From NCBI RefSeq assembly GCF_900117445.1, contig NZ_FPEJ01000005.1:310001-374000 (forward strand): 64,000 bases of DNA, given 5' to 3'. Both the position numbers and the translations under genes were made by a program. Position 1 is the first letter of the stretch. The number at the start of each line of letters is the position of its first letter. This document shows, in pieces, positions 28,572 to 38,088 of the stretch. The notes beneath the pieces are model-generated. The model was not told the origin of the DNA and did no database searches. It saw only the letters and a program-made list of their open reading frames with translations. The stretch comes from Hyphomicrobium sp. NDB2Meth4 (GTDB taxonomy: Bacteria; Pseudomonadota; Alphaproteobacteria; Rhizobiales; Hyphomicrobiaceae).

Positions 28572-29029
28572 TGGAACTCTCCCCGTGCCGAATTCTCGCC
28601 CTCGCGTGCCATCCCGTTGGAGTAGCAGCCATCCGGGAACTCGAACGGCGGCGGCTCGCTCACATCGCGAGCCAGAATGGCCGCGATCTCATCCAGGTAT
28701 TCCGACCAGTCGAGCACGCGCGAAAGCACGCCGAGGTATCCGGTGCGGCGCATGAATACGATCGAGGGAAAGGCGTTGAAGCGGAAACGCCGTTGCAACA
28801 GGCGCTCGGAAGGCTTGGCCACCAGTGCCGGCGTGAGCTTGCCGCCGTAGACCTTGAGTATCTCCGGCAAGATGACGGCGACGTCGTTGCTTTCTACCAG
28901 ACGCTCGGCGTCGCCGGGAAAGAACAGGACGCTGTGCTCGCGTGCCTCGAGGAAGCCGTCGAGCGATTCCGTGTCGACGAGAGTGAAGCCGTGCCGTGCC
29001 GTCAGTGCTTCGATCAGCGGCGTGGTCAT
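28568..29029 (-). CDS. hupG: Hydrogenase chaperone HupG (HyaE family)
   Basis: A 153-residue protein with a thioredoxin-like fold but no CxxC active site, as is normal for HyaE/HupG. The segment NAFPSIVFMRRTGYLGVLSRVLDWSEYL is characteristic. These proteins bind the twin-arginine signal of the hydrogenase small subunit and hold it back until it is folded. It lies 13 bases after hupF and overlaps hupH. Confidence 0.85.
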   Translation of the reverse strand: MTTPLIEALTARHGFTLVDTESLDGFLEAREHSVLFFPGDAERLVESNDVAVILPEILKVYGGKLTPALVAKPSERLLQRRFRFNAFPSIVFMRRTGYLGVLSRVLDWSEYLDEIAAILARDVSEPPPFEFPDGCYSNGMAREGENSARGEFQ

Positions 29030-29042
29030 CGCAGAGGTATCC

Positions 29043-29375
29043 TCATGTTCGGCCCTTGGTGCGTTGGACCTTGAGATGCTCGGGAAGCTCGGGCTCGCGT
29101 CCGGCGAGATCGGGAAAGAGCCTGTCGAAGTCAGCAGAGGGATCCGTCCTCGCGACGGTCAACGCGTCGAGCGCTTTGCCGATGAGAGCGGCCTGCTCAG
29201 CGCTCACGACCTCGCGTGCGGCGTCCAGGAATACGAGCACCCAGGTATCGGGCCGCTGCTGGCCAACGAGCGCCATGTCGACCCAGGACTGCTCCTGGCG
29301 CCCCCTGCCGTAGCGCTCGCACAATGCGCGACCGGGGAGCACTTTGAGAACACGCATGGGAATTGCGATGCACAT
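29043..29375 (-). CDS. hupF: HypC-like chaperone HupF
   Basis: A 110-residue protein that starts MCIAIPMRV, with the HypC-type Cys2, and continues in the same small beta-barrel fold (SWVDMALVGQQRPDTWVLVFLDAAREVVS). It has a C-terminal extension relative to HypC. HupF protects the large subunit during assembly at high oxygen in rhizobia. It starts 2 bases after hupD. Confidence 0.9.
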   Translation of the reverse strand: MCIAIPMRVLKVLPGRALCERYGRGRQEQSWVDMALVGQQRPDTWVLVFLDAAREVVSAEQAALIGKALDALTVARTDPSADFDRLFPDLAGREPELPEHLKVQRTKGRT

Positions 29376-29377
29376 AA

Positions 29378-30025
29378 CTAGGGGTCCTCAGTCGCGGATG
29401 GTGCCGCTGCCGATGCCAGCACCCGCGGATCGCCGATGCGGCAGGCTTCGCTCTCCGACGGGCGCTCGCCCTCATAAAGCGCGAGCGCGAACTCCGGCGA
29501 GGACAGTGTGGCCGTGTCGGGAAGTGGATGAAGCAGCCGGTGGGGATTGACGCCGAAGCGGGCCAGGTATTCGAGCACTAGTTCGCCAGCGGGGCCGATC
29601 TGACGCTTGACCACATCGCGTAGCGAGCCGCCGAAGTCGTCAAGCTCGACCGGCTGCACGCCGATCAGGCACAGGTGCTGCGGCAGGTCCCCCAGCATAT
29701 CCGCCATGGCGAGCACTTCCTGGAACCCGGTCTGGTGCAGGCTCATCTTCTTGGCGCCGAGAAACTTTGGCACCTCATCCTGCTCGATGACTTTCAGGGT
29801 CCCCGGCGCAAGGCCGTAGTCGATGGCGTCAAGCACGACGAGAACGTCGGCGTTGCGGACGTGCTCGATCAGATAGATGCCCTGCGTGCCGCCATCCATG
29901 AGCGTCACGTGCTCGGGAAATACGAAGCCGCGATGCAGCGCCTCCACGGCGCGCACACCGAAACCCTCGTCTGCCCAAAGCAGGTTTCCGATCCCAAGGA
30001 CCAGAACTTGCGGTCGTTCCTCCAT
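29378..30025 (-). CDS. hupD: Hydrogenase maturation endopeptidase HupD
   Basis: This 215-residue protease removes the C-terminal peptide of the HupL precursor once nickel is in place. The N-terminus VLVLGIGNLLWADEGFGVRAVE contains the conserved GxGNxLxxDEG with the nickel-sensing Glu; Asp (DAIDYG) and His (SLHQTGFQEVL) ligands are present. The C-terminal tail is longer than usual. It opens the second transcription unit of the locus, about 50 bases downstream of a sigma-54 promoter. Confidence 0.92.
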   Translation of the reverse strand: MEERPQVLVLGIGNLLWADEGFGVRAVEALHRGFVFPEHVTLMDGGTQGIYLIEHVRNADVLVVLDAIDYGLAPGTLKVIEQDEVPKFLGAKKMSLHQTGFQEVLAMADMLGDLPQHLCLIGVQPVELDDFGGSLRDVVKRQIGPAGELVLEYLARFGVNPHRLLHPLPDTATLSSPEFALALYEGERPSESEACRIGDPRVLASAAAPSATEDP

Positions 30026-30073
30026 CGCACACCCTTATTTTTTTGGGGCCGAGTGTTGCGTTAACGTCCGTAA

Positions 30074-30090
30074 AGCAAGGGTCGGACCAA
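30074..30090 (-). promoter_or_regulatory. Sigma-54 promoter of the hupD-hypF unit
   Basis: Read on the minus strand, TTGGTCCGACCCTTGCT has the invariant GG and GC of -24/-12 promoters with exactly 10 bases between them. It matches the hupS promoter at 14 of 17 positions. Transcription would start about 35-40 bases before hupD. HoxA, encoded downstream, is the likely activator. Confidence 0.75.
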
Positions 30091-30237
30091 ACCCCAAAGA
30101 TGCGATATCACGCCGCTTTCAGCGCGACTTGCGTCAGCGCGCTGCAAACAGTCCTTCCAGCCTCCTGATCCAACTGAAAAGTAACTTTCCAGATCTCGTG
30201 CCAGCTTTGATCTCGCGCAAACGAGGCATCGCTTAAA

Positions 30238-30269
30238 CAAAAAATGCCCACCCTTGGGCAGGGTGGGCA
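30238..30269 (-). terminator. Terminator after hupSLEC
   Basis: On the minus strand TGCCCACCCT and AGGGTGGGCA pair around a 5-base loop and are followed by six T. It closes the structural-gene unit 55 bases after hupC, upstream of the hupD promoter. Confidence 0.85.
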
Positions 30270-30324
30270 GGCAGGAAGCCACACTGGGGCGCGGGCCGGG
30301 AAAGCCTTGGCTGGTACAGGTGCA

Positions 30325-31038
30325 CTACGCGTGGTCGTCGTCCGCGGGGCGGGCGTCCTTGAATGTGCGCCAGCCCGTGATCATCGTGCTCAAGATGCTT
30401 TGACGGGACATGATGTCCTCGCGCAGCGCAGCGTAGACGTGGACCATCACGAAGATCAGGATCACCCACATTCCAAGGTGGTGATAGGTGTGGACCCACT
30501 GGCTATTTCCGAAGAGCGGGATCACCCAACTGGAGAACAGCGTGTACTGCCAGGAATTCATGCCTTCGCCCTCGCCGTAGAGCGCGAGGCCCGTGATCAT
30601 CATGAAGATGATGCCCCACACGAACAGCAAGTGCATGGCGAGCGTGGCGAGTGGGTTATGGCCGACATACTTCTTCGGCTCCGAGGCGATGAACGCGTAC
30701 CACGCAATCTCGTGCCGCACCTCCGCCCACCATTTCGCGCTGAAGATCGGTGGCAGAAAGATCTGGCGTGCATGATCGTTGCCAACGAAAGCCCAATAGA
30801 TGCGTAGCGCGAAGGCGACAATCAGCACATAAGCCGCTGCAAAGTGCGTAAACCTGATGTAACCCATGAGGAAATGCTCGCTTGCCTCGCCCGGCATTGT
30901 CGGCAGGGGACTGCCGATAAAGTAGCCGCTTAGGCAGAGCGTCAGGATCGCCAGGGCGTTCACCCAGTGCCAGAGGCGCAGCGGTCCCTCGTACACATAG
31001 ACCTGGGTTTGGGCATGTGATTGGTCTGCGGTTGTCAT
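30325..31038 (-). CDS. hupC: Hydrogenase b-type cytochrome subunit
   Basis: A 237-residue membrane protein with four transmembrane helices. Heme-ligating histidines lie in LRLWHWVNALAI, RFTHFAAAYVL and WVHTYHHLGMWVI. It anchors HupSL on the periplasmic side of the membrane and passes electrons to quinone. It is separated from hupL by hupE, and is the last gene before the terminator. Confidence 0.93.
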   Translation of the reverse strand: MTTADQSHAQTQVYVYEGPLRLWHWVNALAILTLCLSGYFIGSPLPTMPGEASEHFLMGYIRFTHFAAAYVLIVAFALRIYWAFVGNDHARQIFLPPIFSAKWWAEVRHEIAWYAFIASEPKKYVGHNPLATLAMHLLFVWGIIFMMITGLALYGEGEGMNSWQYTLFSSWVIPLFGNSQWVHTYHHLGMWVILIFVMVHVYAALREDIMSRQSILSTMITGWRTFKDARPADDDHA

Positions 31039-31047
31039 GGCGCCCCC

Positions 31048-31632
31048 TCAAGCCGCGAGGAGGTAAGTGCCGGCCGCGGCAATCGCCGTACCAGCAGTAA
31101 TCGAGGCATACCGAACATTCGTGAGGGCAAGCCCAAGGCCGATGCCCGCCACGTGCAGCGTCGCCGTAGCGATGGCGAAGCCCGCCATGTACGCGAGGAT
31201 GCTGCCGGTCGCCTCGGCACCGTGCGCGTGGCCGTGGCTGATGGCGAAGACAGCAACAACGAGCACGCCGACGGCCAATGGGAGCTCAAGGCGCGCTACG
31301 ATCATCAGACCCAGCAGGATCACCGACAGCGCGATGGCCGTTTCGACCATCGGCAGAGCAACGTTGAGATACCCGAGCGTCGCGCCCAGCAGCATGGCGA
31401 CGACAAAGGCAGCTGGCGCTACCCACATGCGCCCCGTTTCGTTCTTGTTGGCGAGCGCCGACCAGATGCCGACGGAAAGCATCGCCAACAAATGATCAAG
31501 GCCGCCAAAGGGATGGCTCACGCCGGCGAAGAAGCCGCTGGTGTGCCCGATCCCTGTGTGCGCAAACGCCGGCCCTGCCCCACTCGCCAGGACGGCGAGA
31601 GCAGCGATGGCGACAATCCGTTGATTTCTCAT
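31048..31632 (-). CDS. hupE: HupE/UreJ nickel transporter
   Basis: This 194-residue membrane protein has a signal-like first helix ending GPAFAHTG and about six helices. The HPFGGLDHLLAMLSVG and AISHGHAHGAE motifs carry the His residues for nickel. HupE proteins import nickel by facilitated diffusion for hydrogenase. The ATG at 31632 is 8 bases after AAGGA; another ATG lies two codons upstream. Its position between hupL and hupC differs from the common rhizobial order. Confidence 0.9.
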   Translation of the reverse strand: MRNQRIVAIAALAVLASGAGPAFAHTGIGHTSGFFAGVSHPFGGLDHLLAMLSVGIWSALANKNETGRMWVAPAAFVVAMLLGATLGYLNVALPMVETAIALSVILLGLMIVARLELPLAVGVLVVAVFAISHGHAHGAEATGSILAYMAGFAIATATLHVAGIGLGLALTNVRYASITAGTAIAAAGTYLLAA

Positions 31633-31656
31633 TGTCATTATCCTTGTCCTCCCGTC

Positions 31657-33450
31657 TCAGCGCACTTTCACGCGCGCCAGCTCCCGGCCATCCTCGCTCA
31701 TGACGTGGGTCGAGCACGCAAGGCAAGGATCGAAGCTGTGAATCGTACGCAGTATCTCGACCGGCTCCTCGGGGCGCTCGACCTTGGTGTCCATGAGCGA
31801 GGCCTCGAAAGCGCCGATGTTACCCTCGTTGTCGCGCGGTGAACCATTCCAGGTTGTCGGCACGACGCACTGGTAGTTGTCGATCTTGGTGTCCTTGATC
31901 TTGATCCAGTGCGCCAAAGCCCCGCGCGGCGCCTCGGAGAAGCCGACGCCCTTGGCTTCCTTCGGCCAAGTTTCCGGGTCCCAGCGCTCGACGTTGGCAG
32001 TGGAGGAATCGCCCGCCTTGATGCGCGCGATCAGCTTGTCCATGAAATGGCGCTGCAGGTGGCAGCAGCGTTGCGCCTCAAGCGCGCGGGCTGCGGTCCG
32101 CCCCAGCGTAGAGAAAAGCGCGTCGATCGGCACGTTTAGTGCGGCGAGCGTCGCGTTGATTTGCTCGGTGATTTCCTTGTGTCCTGAAGCATAACCGACC
32201 ACGTAGCGGGCGAGAGGACCGACCTCCATAGCGTGTCCCCGCCAGCGCGGCGCCTTGATCCAGGAGTACTTGGCGTTCTCATCAAGCTCGATGATGTTAG
32301 TCTTGGTCCCCTTAGCGTTTGGACCAAGCTCGTAGTGCGGCACGGTAATACCGTCCCACGGATGCAGACCAACTTTTTCGTCAGGATACCTGTACCACGA
32401 ATGGGGCACGAACTCCTGGATCTGCTCGGGGTCGCGCAGATCCACAGGGTGCACTTCCTTGAGGTTGCCGTTGATGACCGCACCCTGCGGCAGCAGCAGA
32501 TTGGCTGCCGAGTAGTCGTTTGCGTTCTCGGGGATGTCTCCATAGGCGAGCACACTTTTGCCAGACAGCCCGCCGCCGTAGAGCCAGCCCTTGTAGAGGT
32601 TGCCAATCGCGATGATGTCCGGGATGTAGACGTTCTCGACGAACTCCGTGGTCTGGTTGATGACGTCAGACACAAAGTTCAAGCGCTCCATGTTGATCGC
32701 GCCAACGGCGCCGACCCCATCGACGTTGATCGCACACGGCACGCCGCCGACGATCCAGTTTGGATGAGGATCCTTGCCACCGAAGATAACGCGCGTCTTC
32801 ATGATCTGCGATTGGAAGTCGAGCGCCTCGAGGTAGTGCGTGGTGGCCATCAAGTCGGCCTCGGGCGGCAGAAGGTAGGCAGGATTGTCCCAATAGCCGT
32901 TCTTGAAGGGGCCCAGCTGCCCGCTTTCGACGAACCGTTTCAGACGGTTCTGCACGTCACGGAAATAGCCCGGCGATGACTTCGGGTGCTTAGGGGAAAC
33001 CTTTTGCTGCAGCTCACTGGTCGCCTTCGGGTCGGCCTTTAGGGCGTTGACGGGATTGACCCAGTCAAGTGCATGCAAATGGTAGAAATGCACGAGGTGG
33101 TCATGGATCTGCAGCGACAGCTGCATGATGTTGCGGATGGAGTTTGCGTTCTCGGGGATCTTGATATCGAGCGCATCCTCGACCGCGCGCACTGAGGTAA
33201 GCGCGTGCGTGCCCGTGCAAACCCCGCATATGCGTTGCGTGAAAGCCCATGCGTCGCGCGGATCCCGCCCCTTCAGGATGACCTCGAGCCCGCGCCACAT
33301 GGTGCCGGTCGACACCGCATTGTGAATTATATTGTCGGGGCCGATGTTCACCTCGCAGCGCATGTGCCCCTCGATGCGGGTCAAGGGGTCGACCACGACG
33401 CGCTTGCCGCTGGTATCGAGGTTGAATCCGTTTGGCGTCTGAATGGCCAT
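31657..33450 (-). CDS. hupL: Uptake [NiFe]-hydrogenase large subunit
   Basis: The 597-residue catalytic subunit, oxidising H2 in the periplasm. Nickel ligands are C75 and C78 ([10 protein letters not shown]) and C576 and C579 (DPCLACSTH). After H582 there is a 15-residue tail ([15 protein letters not shown]) for removal by HupD. Full length. Its ATG overlaps the hupS stop by one base (TAATG), so the subunits are translated together. Exported with HupS as a pair. Confidence 0.96.
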   Translation of the reverse strand: MAIQTPNGFNLDTSGKRVVVDPLTRIEGHMRCEVNIGPDNIIHNAVSTGTMWRGLEVILKGRDPRDAWAFTQRICGVCTGTHALTSVRAVEDALDIKIPENANSIRNIMQLSLQIHDHLVHFYHLHALDWVNPVNALKADPKATSELQQKVSPKHPKSSPGYFRDVQNRLKRFVESGQLGPFKNGYWDNPAYLLPPEADLMATTHYLEALDFQSQIMKTRVIFGGKDPHPNWIVGGVPCAINVDGVGAVGAINMERLNFVSDVINQTTEFVENVYIPDIIAIGNLYKGWLYGGGLSGKSVLAYGDIPENANDYSAANLLLPQGAVINGNLKEVHPVDLRDPEQIQEFVPHSWYRYPDEKVGLHPWDGITVPHYELGPNAKGTKTNIIELDENAKYSWIKAPRWRGHAMEVGPLARYVVGYASGHKEITEQINATLAALNVPIDALFSTLGRTAARALEAQRCCHLQRHFMDKLIARIKAGDSSTANVERWDPETWPKEAKGVGFSEAPRGALAHWIKIKDTKIDNYQCVVPTTWNGSPRDNEGNIGAFEASLMDTKVERPEEPVEILRTIHSFDPCLACSTHVMSEDGRELARVKVR

Positions 33451-34520
33451 TATTCGTTCCCTCCCTTGGTGCGCGCGCGCTTCACGGCGCTGACTGCTGC
33501 GTGCGCAGCGACCGCGGCACCGACGACGCCGGCCGTGGCGAGACCGATCTCGTCCGCGTTCGCCTCGACGCCGAACTGATTGATGTTGGTGAGCCGGTTG
33601 TAGAACGAGCCGTTATCCCAGAACCCGTCCTCCGAGCAGCCGATGCAGCCGTGACCTGATTGGATCGGGAAGGACGTGCCGCCGTACCAGCGTGTGGTCG
33701 AGCACGCGTTGTACGTGGTCGGACCTTTGCAGCCCATCTTGTAGAGGCAGTAACCCTTGCGTGCGCTTTCGTCGTCCCACTGCTCGACGAACTGGCCGGC
33801 ATCAAAATGCGGTCGCCGATAGCACTTGTCGTGAATGCGCTGAGAGTAGAACATCTTCGGCCGCCCTTGACGATCGAGCTCGGGCAGCTTCTCGAACGTC
33901 GCGATATACGTGATGATCGCCGTCATGACCTCCGGAATGGGCGGGCAGCCGGGCACCTTGATGATCGGCTTGTCGTAGATAACCTTGTGGATTGGCACGG
34001 CCTGCGTCGGGTTGGGTCGCGCGGCCTGCACGCAGCCCCACGACGCGCACGAGCCCCAGGAGATGATCGCCTTGCAGTTGGAGGCAGCCTTCTTCAATTG
34101 GTCGAGATAGGGCTTACCGCCGATGATGCAGTACATTCCATCCTCGTTGAGCGGCGGGTTGCCTTCACAGGCGAGGATGTAGTTTCCGGCGTACTTCTCG
34201 ATGATCTCATCAACGATCGCCTCGGCTTGGTGTCCGGCCGCGGCCATGATCGTGTCGTCATAGTCGAGAGAGATCATCGACAAGATGACGTCGGACGCGA
34301 GCGGGTGCGCGGAGCGGATGAAGGCCTCCGAGCAGCACGTGCACTCGAGACCGTGCAGCCACAGCACCGGCGTGCGGGGCTTGGTCTCAAGTGCGTTGGC
34401 CATCGTCGAGACGAACTCTGGCCCGAGCCCGAGCGAAGCAGCGGTCAAGCTGCAGAATTTGAGGAAGCTTCGGCGGGATATGCCCTGCCTCCGCAGTACT
34501 TCATAGAAGGTCTCGGTCAT
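33450..34520 (-). CDS. hupS: Uptake [NiFe]-hydrogenase small subunit, oxygen-tolerant type
   Basis: A 356-residue electron-transfer subunit with a twin-arginine signal (SRRSFLKF, residues 15-22) and a C-terminal membrane anchor (about residues 318-345). The proximal-cluster motif is C60-T-C62-C63, and a second extra cysteine, C162, follows C157 in SCASWGC. These six cysteines mark the 4Fe-3S cluster of oxygen-tolerant group 1d hydrogenases. The ATG at 34520 is about 50 bases downstream of the predicted sigma-54 start site. The longer frame to 34598 would run into the promoter. Confidence 0.95.
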   Translation of the reverse strand: MTETFYEVLRRQGISRRSFLKFCSLTAASLGLGPEFVSTMANALETKPRTPVLWLHGLECTCCSEAFIRSAHPLASDVILSMISLDYDDTIMAAAGHQAEAIVDEIIEKYAGNYILACEGNPPLNEDGMYCIIGGKPYLDQLKKAASNCKAIISWGSCASWGCVQAARPNPTQAVPIHKVIYDKPIIKVPGCPPIPEVMTAIITYIATFEKLPELDRQGRPKMFYSQRIHDKCYRRPHFDAGQFVEQWDDESARKGYCLYKMGCKGPTTYNACSTTRWYGGTSFPIQSGHGCIGCSEDGFWDNGSFYNRLTNINQFGVEANADEIGLATAGVVGAAVAAHAAVSAVKRARTKGGNE

Positions 34521-34581
34521 TGCTGGCGTTTCTCCCTCGCGCATCGCTGCTGTTCGGCGATGTCGTTCGTTAGAGTCACAG

Positions 34582-34598
34582 AGCAAGACGCGGACCAA
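34582..34598 (-). promoter_or_regulatory. Sigma-54 promoter of hupSLEC
   Basis: The minus strand reads TTGGTCCGCGTCTTGCT, with GG and GC separated by 10 bases as in -24/-12 promoters. An AT-rich stretch (34600-34630) lies just upstream, where integration host factor usually bends DNA for NtrC-type activators. Confidence 0.78.
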
Positions 34599-34656
34599 TC
34601 TTTAGTTATCTTTTAAAATCCGTGATTTGATCGCCTGGCGCACCCCCCGGTCCTGG

Positions 34657-34677
34657 TTGATGGACTCTCACCATCGA
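34657..34677. promoter_or_regulatory. Candidate HoxA upstream activator site
   Basis: TTGATGG-N7-CCATCGA is an inverted repeat with one mismatch, centred roughly 95 bases upstream of the predicted hupS transcription start. That distance is normal for an NtrC-family enhancer. No clear second copy was found upstream of hupD. Confidence 0.45.
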
Positions 34678-34811
34678 TACGAAGTGGATAGCGACTGACC
34701 GCCGCACGCTCGGTTGCTCGAGGTCAGTTTGAGGAGACCAATTGCCGAGTGCAGCGCAGCACGCGCACGCCTCTGCATGCGCTCTCAGTCGTCAGCAAGA
34801 CTCGGCAAACG

Positions 34812-35261
34812 CTACTCGCTGGCGATGTAGCTGCGCAGGAGTTGCGTCACGTGTTGCATCTCATCGAGCCGATGCATGAAGACGTCGCGCATGCCAATCA
34901 CCCCGACGAGGCAACCACCATCGACGACTGGCACGTGACGGATGTGGCGCGCGGCCATCACCTTTGACACCTCTGCGAGATTGTCCTGCGGGCTGCAGGT
35001 GACGACATTCTTCGTCATCAATGAGGAGACGGGGAGTGTATGCAGCTGCCCGCGATGAAGCGCCAGCGCATATGTGACGTCGCGTTCCGAGATGATTCCG
35101 TCGACTGACCGGCCATCCTTGCTGACGACCATCGCGCCCATCCGCTCTTGCTGCAGCCGGCGCGCAAGTATTGCGATACTTTCGGACGGCTTGATCGTCA
35201 CCGCCCCTGGAGCCTTTGTTTTCAGCAGGTCGGCAACTTTGTTCGAACGTCTCGTTCTCAT
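34812..35261 (-). CDS. CBS-domain pair protein
   Basis: This 149-residue protein is almost entirely two CBS domains (KPSESIAILARRLQQERMGAMVV...GIISERDVTYAL and CSPQDNLAEVSKVMAARHIRHVPVV...GVIGMRDVFMHRL). Such stand-alone modules bind adenosyl compounds and regulate partners, which are unknown here. I chose the ATG at 35261; the frame is open to 35354. It is read toward hupS, in the same direction as the hydrogenase genes, about 290 bases from hupS. Confidence 0.82.
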   Translation of the reverse strand: MRTRRSNKVADLLKTKAPGAVTIKPSESIAILARRLQQERMGAMVVSKDGRSVDGIISERDVTYALALHRGQLHTLPVSSLMTKNVVTCSPQDNLAEVSKVMAARHIRHVPVVDGGCLVGVIGMRDVFMHRLDEMQHVTQLLRSYIASE

Positions 35262-35565
35262 ATGTCCCGCTGCCTCTTGTTGACCGCCGCGCGATGCCTG
35301 CGGCTGCGAGGCCGCGTACGGAGCAAGACCCAGACCAATTTGGAATCGCAGCATCTATACCGCCCTTCCGGGAGCGCGTTCCCGATCGCACTGGGCGCGA
35401 TGTTTTCATTTCGTCACCGCGATGGATGCACGCTGACCACTTGTGTGTCTTGCCCATTACTCAGCGCGCCATTCAACGAGGGATGAGTGGCCCACCCTTC
35501 CGCTGCATCTCTATCGAGCACTATCGTCCGTAACGATCTCTGGTTGCGTTGCTTGGGTGATAGTC

Positions 35566-37755
35566 GTGCGTGTTTGGTTATTGGTGGCGTTTGGCATGCT
35601 GGCTGTAGCCTGCGCCGCTCCTTCGGCCGCGCAGCAGGTAGAACAGCTCCCGGCGGTGACTGTCGTAACGACCGCCAAGGAGTCAAAGCCAAAGTCCGCG
35701 AAGAAAACCAAACCGGCATCACCACCGGTTGAGGCCCAGGCGCCCTCCGCGGGGACCAAGGACGCGCCGGCGACACTGCCTTTCACGCCGCTCGACGTAC
35801 TAGACCCGCGCAGCTCTCAGGTCGGCGTGGCGCAATCCGCCAGCCAGGGCATCGTCACGGCCGCGGAATTGGCTGCGACGCCTGTCTATCGCACGGGTGA
35901 AATGCTCGAAACCGTGCCCGGGCTGACCGTCACGCAGCATAGCGGCGAGGGTAAAGCCAATCAGTACTTCCTGCGCGGATTTAATCTCGATCACGGGACT
36001 GACCTCGCCATCTCCGTCGATGGCATGCCGGTCAACATGCGCACGCACGGCCACGGCCAGGGTTACGCCGACACTAACTTCATCATCCCGGAAATCGTGC
36101 GCGGTCTCTCTTTTCACAAAGGCCCCTATTTCGCAGAGGAAGGCGATTTCGCCTCAGCGGGCGCCGTTCATCTCGACGTCGTCGACCAGACGCGCCCCAA
36201 CTTCGCTAAGCTTGAGATCGGGCAATTTGGCCAACGGCGCGCCGTTGGCGCGCAGACCGCTTCGCTCGGCGTCGACGGCTCGATCATGGTGGCCGGCGAG
36301 ATCGTGGGCTTCAATGGGCCATGGGAGAACCCAGACGACCTGCGAAAGCTCAACGGTGTCGTCCGCTATTCGAACGGCTCCTATGCTAACGGCTTCGCGC
36401 TCACAGCTATGACTTACTCAGGCCGCTGGAACTCCACGGACCAGATCCCCCTCAATGCGGTGGAGGCAGGGAATCTTGACCGCTTCGACGCCGTCGATCC
36501 GACGGACGGGGGAACCTCTCACCGCTACAGCCTCTCGGGCCGCTGGCATGCAACCGACGCCGACAGTGCGACACGCATCAATGCCTATCTGATCAAGAGC
36601 GACCTCGATCTGTTCAACAACTTCACGTATTTCCTCAACGATCCCGTGAATGGCGACCAGTTCCAACAGTCCGACGATCGCGTGATCGCGGGCGGGACCG
36701 CGGCGAAAACCTATTACTCTACTCTCCCGGGCATGGCACAGACTGCAGTGACCTTGGGCATCGACGTGCGTTACGACGACATCGATGTCGGGCTGTTCAA
36801 TACCAGGCAGCGCCAGCGCCTTTCGACCGTGCGCGAGGACGCCGTATCGGAATCGAGCGCCGGGGTGTTCATGGAGAACACCACGCGATGGACTCAGTGG
36901 ATGCGCACGACGATCGGACTTCGCGGCGATATTTTCAGCGTCGATGTCGCCAGCGATCGCGGGGAGAACTCGGGGGAGGAAACGGACGGGATGCTCAGCC
37001 CCAAAGCCGGCCTGGTGCTAGGTCCCTGGGCCAATACCGAGCTGTATCTCAACGCCGGTACCGGCTTCCACAGCAACGATGCGCGCGGCACCGCCACGAC
37101 GATCGACCCCGTAAGCCTCGCCAACGTGGATCCCTCTCCGCTGCTCGTGCGCTCCAAAGGCGCCGAGGTCGGCTTGCGCTCGCAGCCGACGCGCGACGTC
37201 ACGACGACGCTCGCTGCCTTTGTTCTAGATTTCGATTCCGAGATCCTGTTCGTGGGCGACGCCGGCACCACGGAGCCAAGCCGGCCAAGCCGGCGCATCG
37301 GAGCAGAGTTCAGCGTGAAGGCGCATCTGCTTCGCTGGCTCTATCTTGACCTCGACGCGGCTTACACCCAGGCGCGCTTCACTGACGAAGACCCGGCCGG
37401 CGATCGTATCCCGGGAGCTGTAGAAGGCGTAATTTCAGCGGGGCTATCGTTCGCTGAGCTCTGGGGCGGCATGTTCGGCGCCGCAAATGTGCGTTACTTC
37501 GGACCGCGTCCGCTCACCGAGGACAACAGCGTACGATCGAAATCGTCAGCGCCGGTCTCCGCGCGACTGGGATACAATTTTGGCCACGGGCTGATCGTGC
37601 AAGTCGACGGATTCAACCTCCTCGACGAGACCGCGAGCCAAATCGATTACTACTACGAATCTCGCTTTCCGGTGGCCGCCAGTCCGGAGGGAGGCATTCA
37701 CTTTCACCCGCTGGAGCCACGCTCGTTCCGGTTGGCGATCACTCAGCAGTGGTAA
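35566..37755 (+). CDS. TonB-dependent outer-membrane receptor
   Basis: A 729-residue receptor. A signal peptide (VWLLVAFGMLAVACAAPSAAQQ) is followed by a Lys/Pro-rich linker, a plug domain (EMLETVPGLTVTQHSGEGKANQYFLRGFNLDHGTD, residues about 110-230) and a beta-barrel ending in RSFRLAITQQW, the terminal aromatic expected for outer-membrane proteins. The ligand cannot be read from sequence. The GTG at 35566 gives a good signal peptide; starts at 35557 or 35443 are alternatives. Its place next to a nickel enzyme locus with hupE makes nickel or a nickel chelate a reasonable guess. Confidence 0.85.
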   Translation: MRVWLLVAFGMLAVACAAPSAAQQVEQLPAVTVVTTAKESKPKSAKKTKPASPPVEAQAPSAGTKDAPATLPFTPLDVLDPRSSQVGVAQSASQGIVTAAELAATPVYRTGEMLETVPGLTVTQHSGEGKANQYFLRGFNLDHGTDLAISVDGMPVNMRTHGHGQGYADTNFIIPEIVRGLSFHKGPYFAEEGDFASAGAVHLDVVDQTRPNFAKLEIGQFGQRRAVGAQTASLGVDGSIMVAGEIVGFNGPWENPDDLRKLNGVVRYSNGSYANGFALTAMTYSGRWNSTDQIPLNAVEAGNLDRFDAVDPTDGGTSHRYSLSGRWHATDADSATRINAYLIKSDLDLFNNFTYFLNDPVNGDQFQQSDDRVIAGGTAAKTYYSTLPGMAQTAVTLGIDVRYDDIDVGLFNTRQRQRLSTVREDAVSESSAGVFMENTTRWTQWMRTTIGLRGDIFSVDVASDRGENSGEETDGMLSPKAGLVLGPWANTELYLNAGTGFHSNDARGTATTIDPVSLANVDPSPLLVRSKGAEVGLRSQPTRDVTTTLAAFVLDFDSEILFVGDAGTTEPSRPSRRIGAEFSVKAHLLRWLYLDLDAAYTQARFTDEDPAGDRIPGAVEGVISAGLSFAELWGGMFGAANVRYFGPRPLTEDNSVRSKSSAPVSARLGYNFGHGLIVQVDGFNLLDETASQIDYYYESRFPVAASPEGGIHFHPLEPRSFRLAITQQW

Positions 37756-38088
37756 TTGGCTTCTGACTAGGCGAAACAGACTTGAAAAGCGCCGTCTCTT
37801 CGGACGCGGATGCCCGCATCGGGTCAGGACGGCACAAAGCCGTCTCCAGTAACGTGGTTCCCCAGACGGCGGATGCCGTTGTCCGACAATGATGGACCTT
37901 TCTTTCCCGAGTAGACCACGTGCCTTGACGCGCTAGGGCGCAGCACCCCCATCGGGCTCATGGTGCCCGAGCGAAAGCGCAAGGGCCGCGTCCTCGACCC
38001 GCGCCTCTTCCTGATGAACGAGGCGCGCAAGCGCGTTCGCAAAGCGGCAGAATGCCGGGGCAAAAGACTCGTAATACATTGAAATCAT
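37756..38088. other. Non-coding gap before tRNA-Lys
   Basis: These 333 bases lie between the receptor stop and the tRNA. The small frames inside have no recognisable product. A short inverted repeat (GCCGTC at 37791 and GACGGC at 37828) is present but no clear terminator or promoter. Confidence 0.4.
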
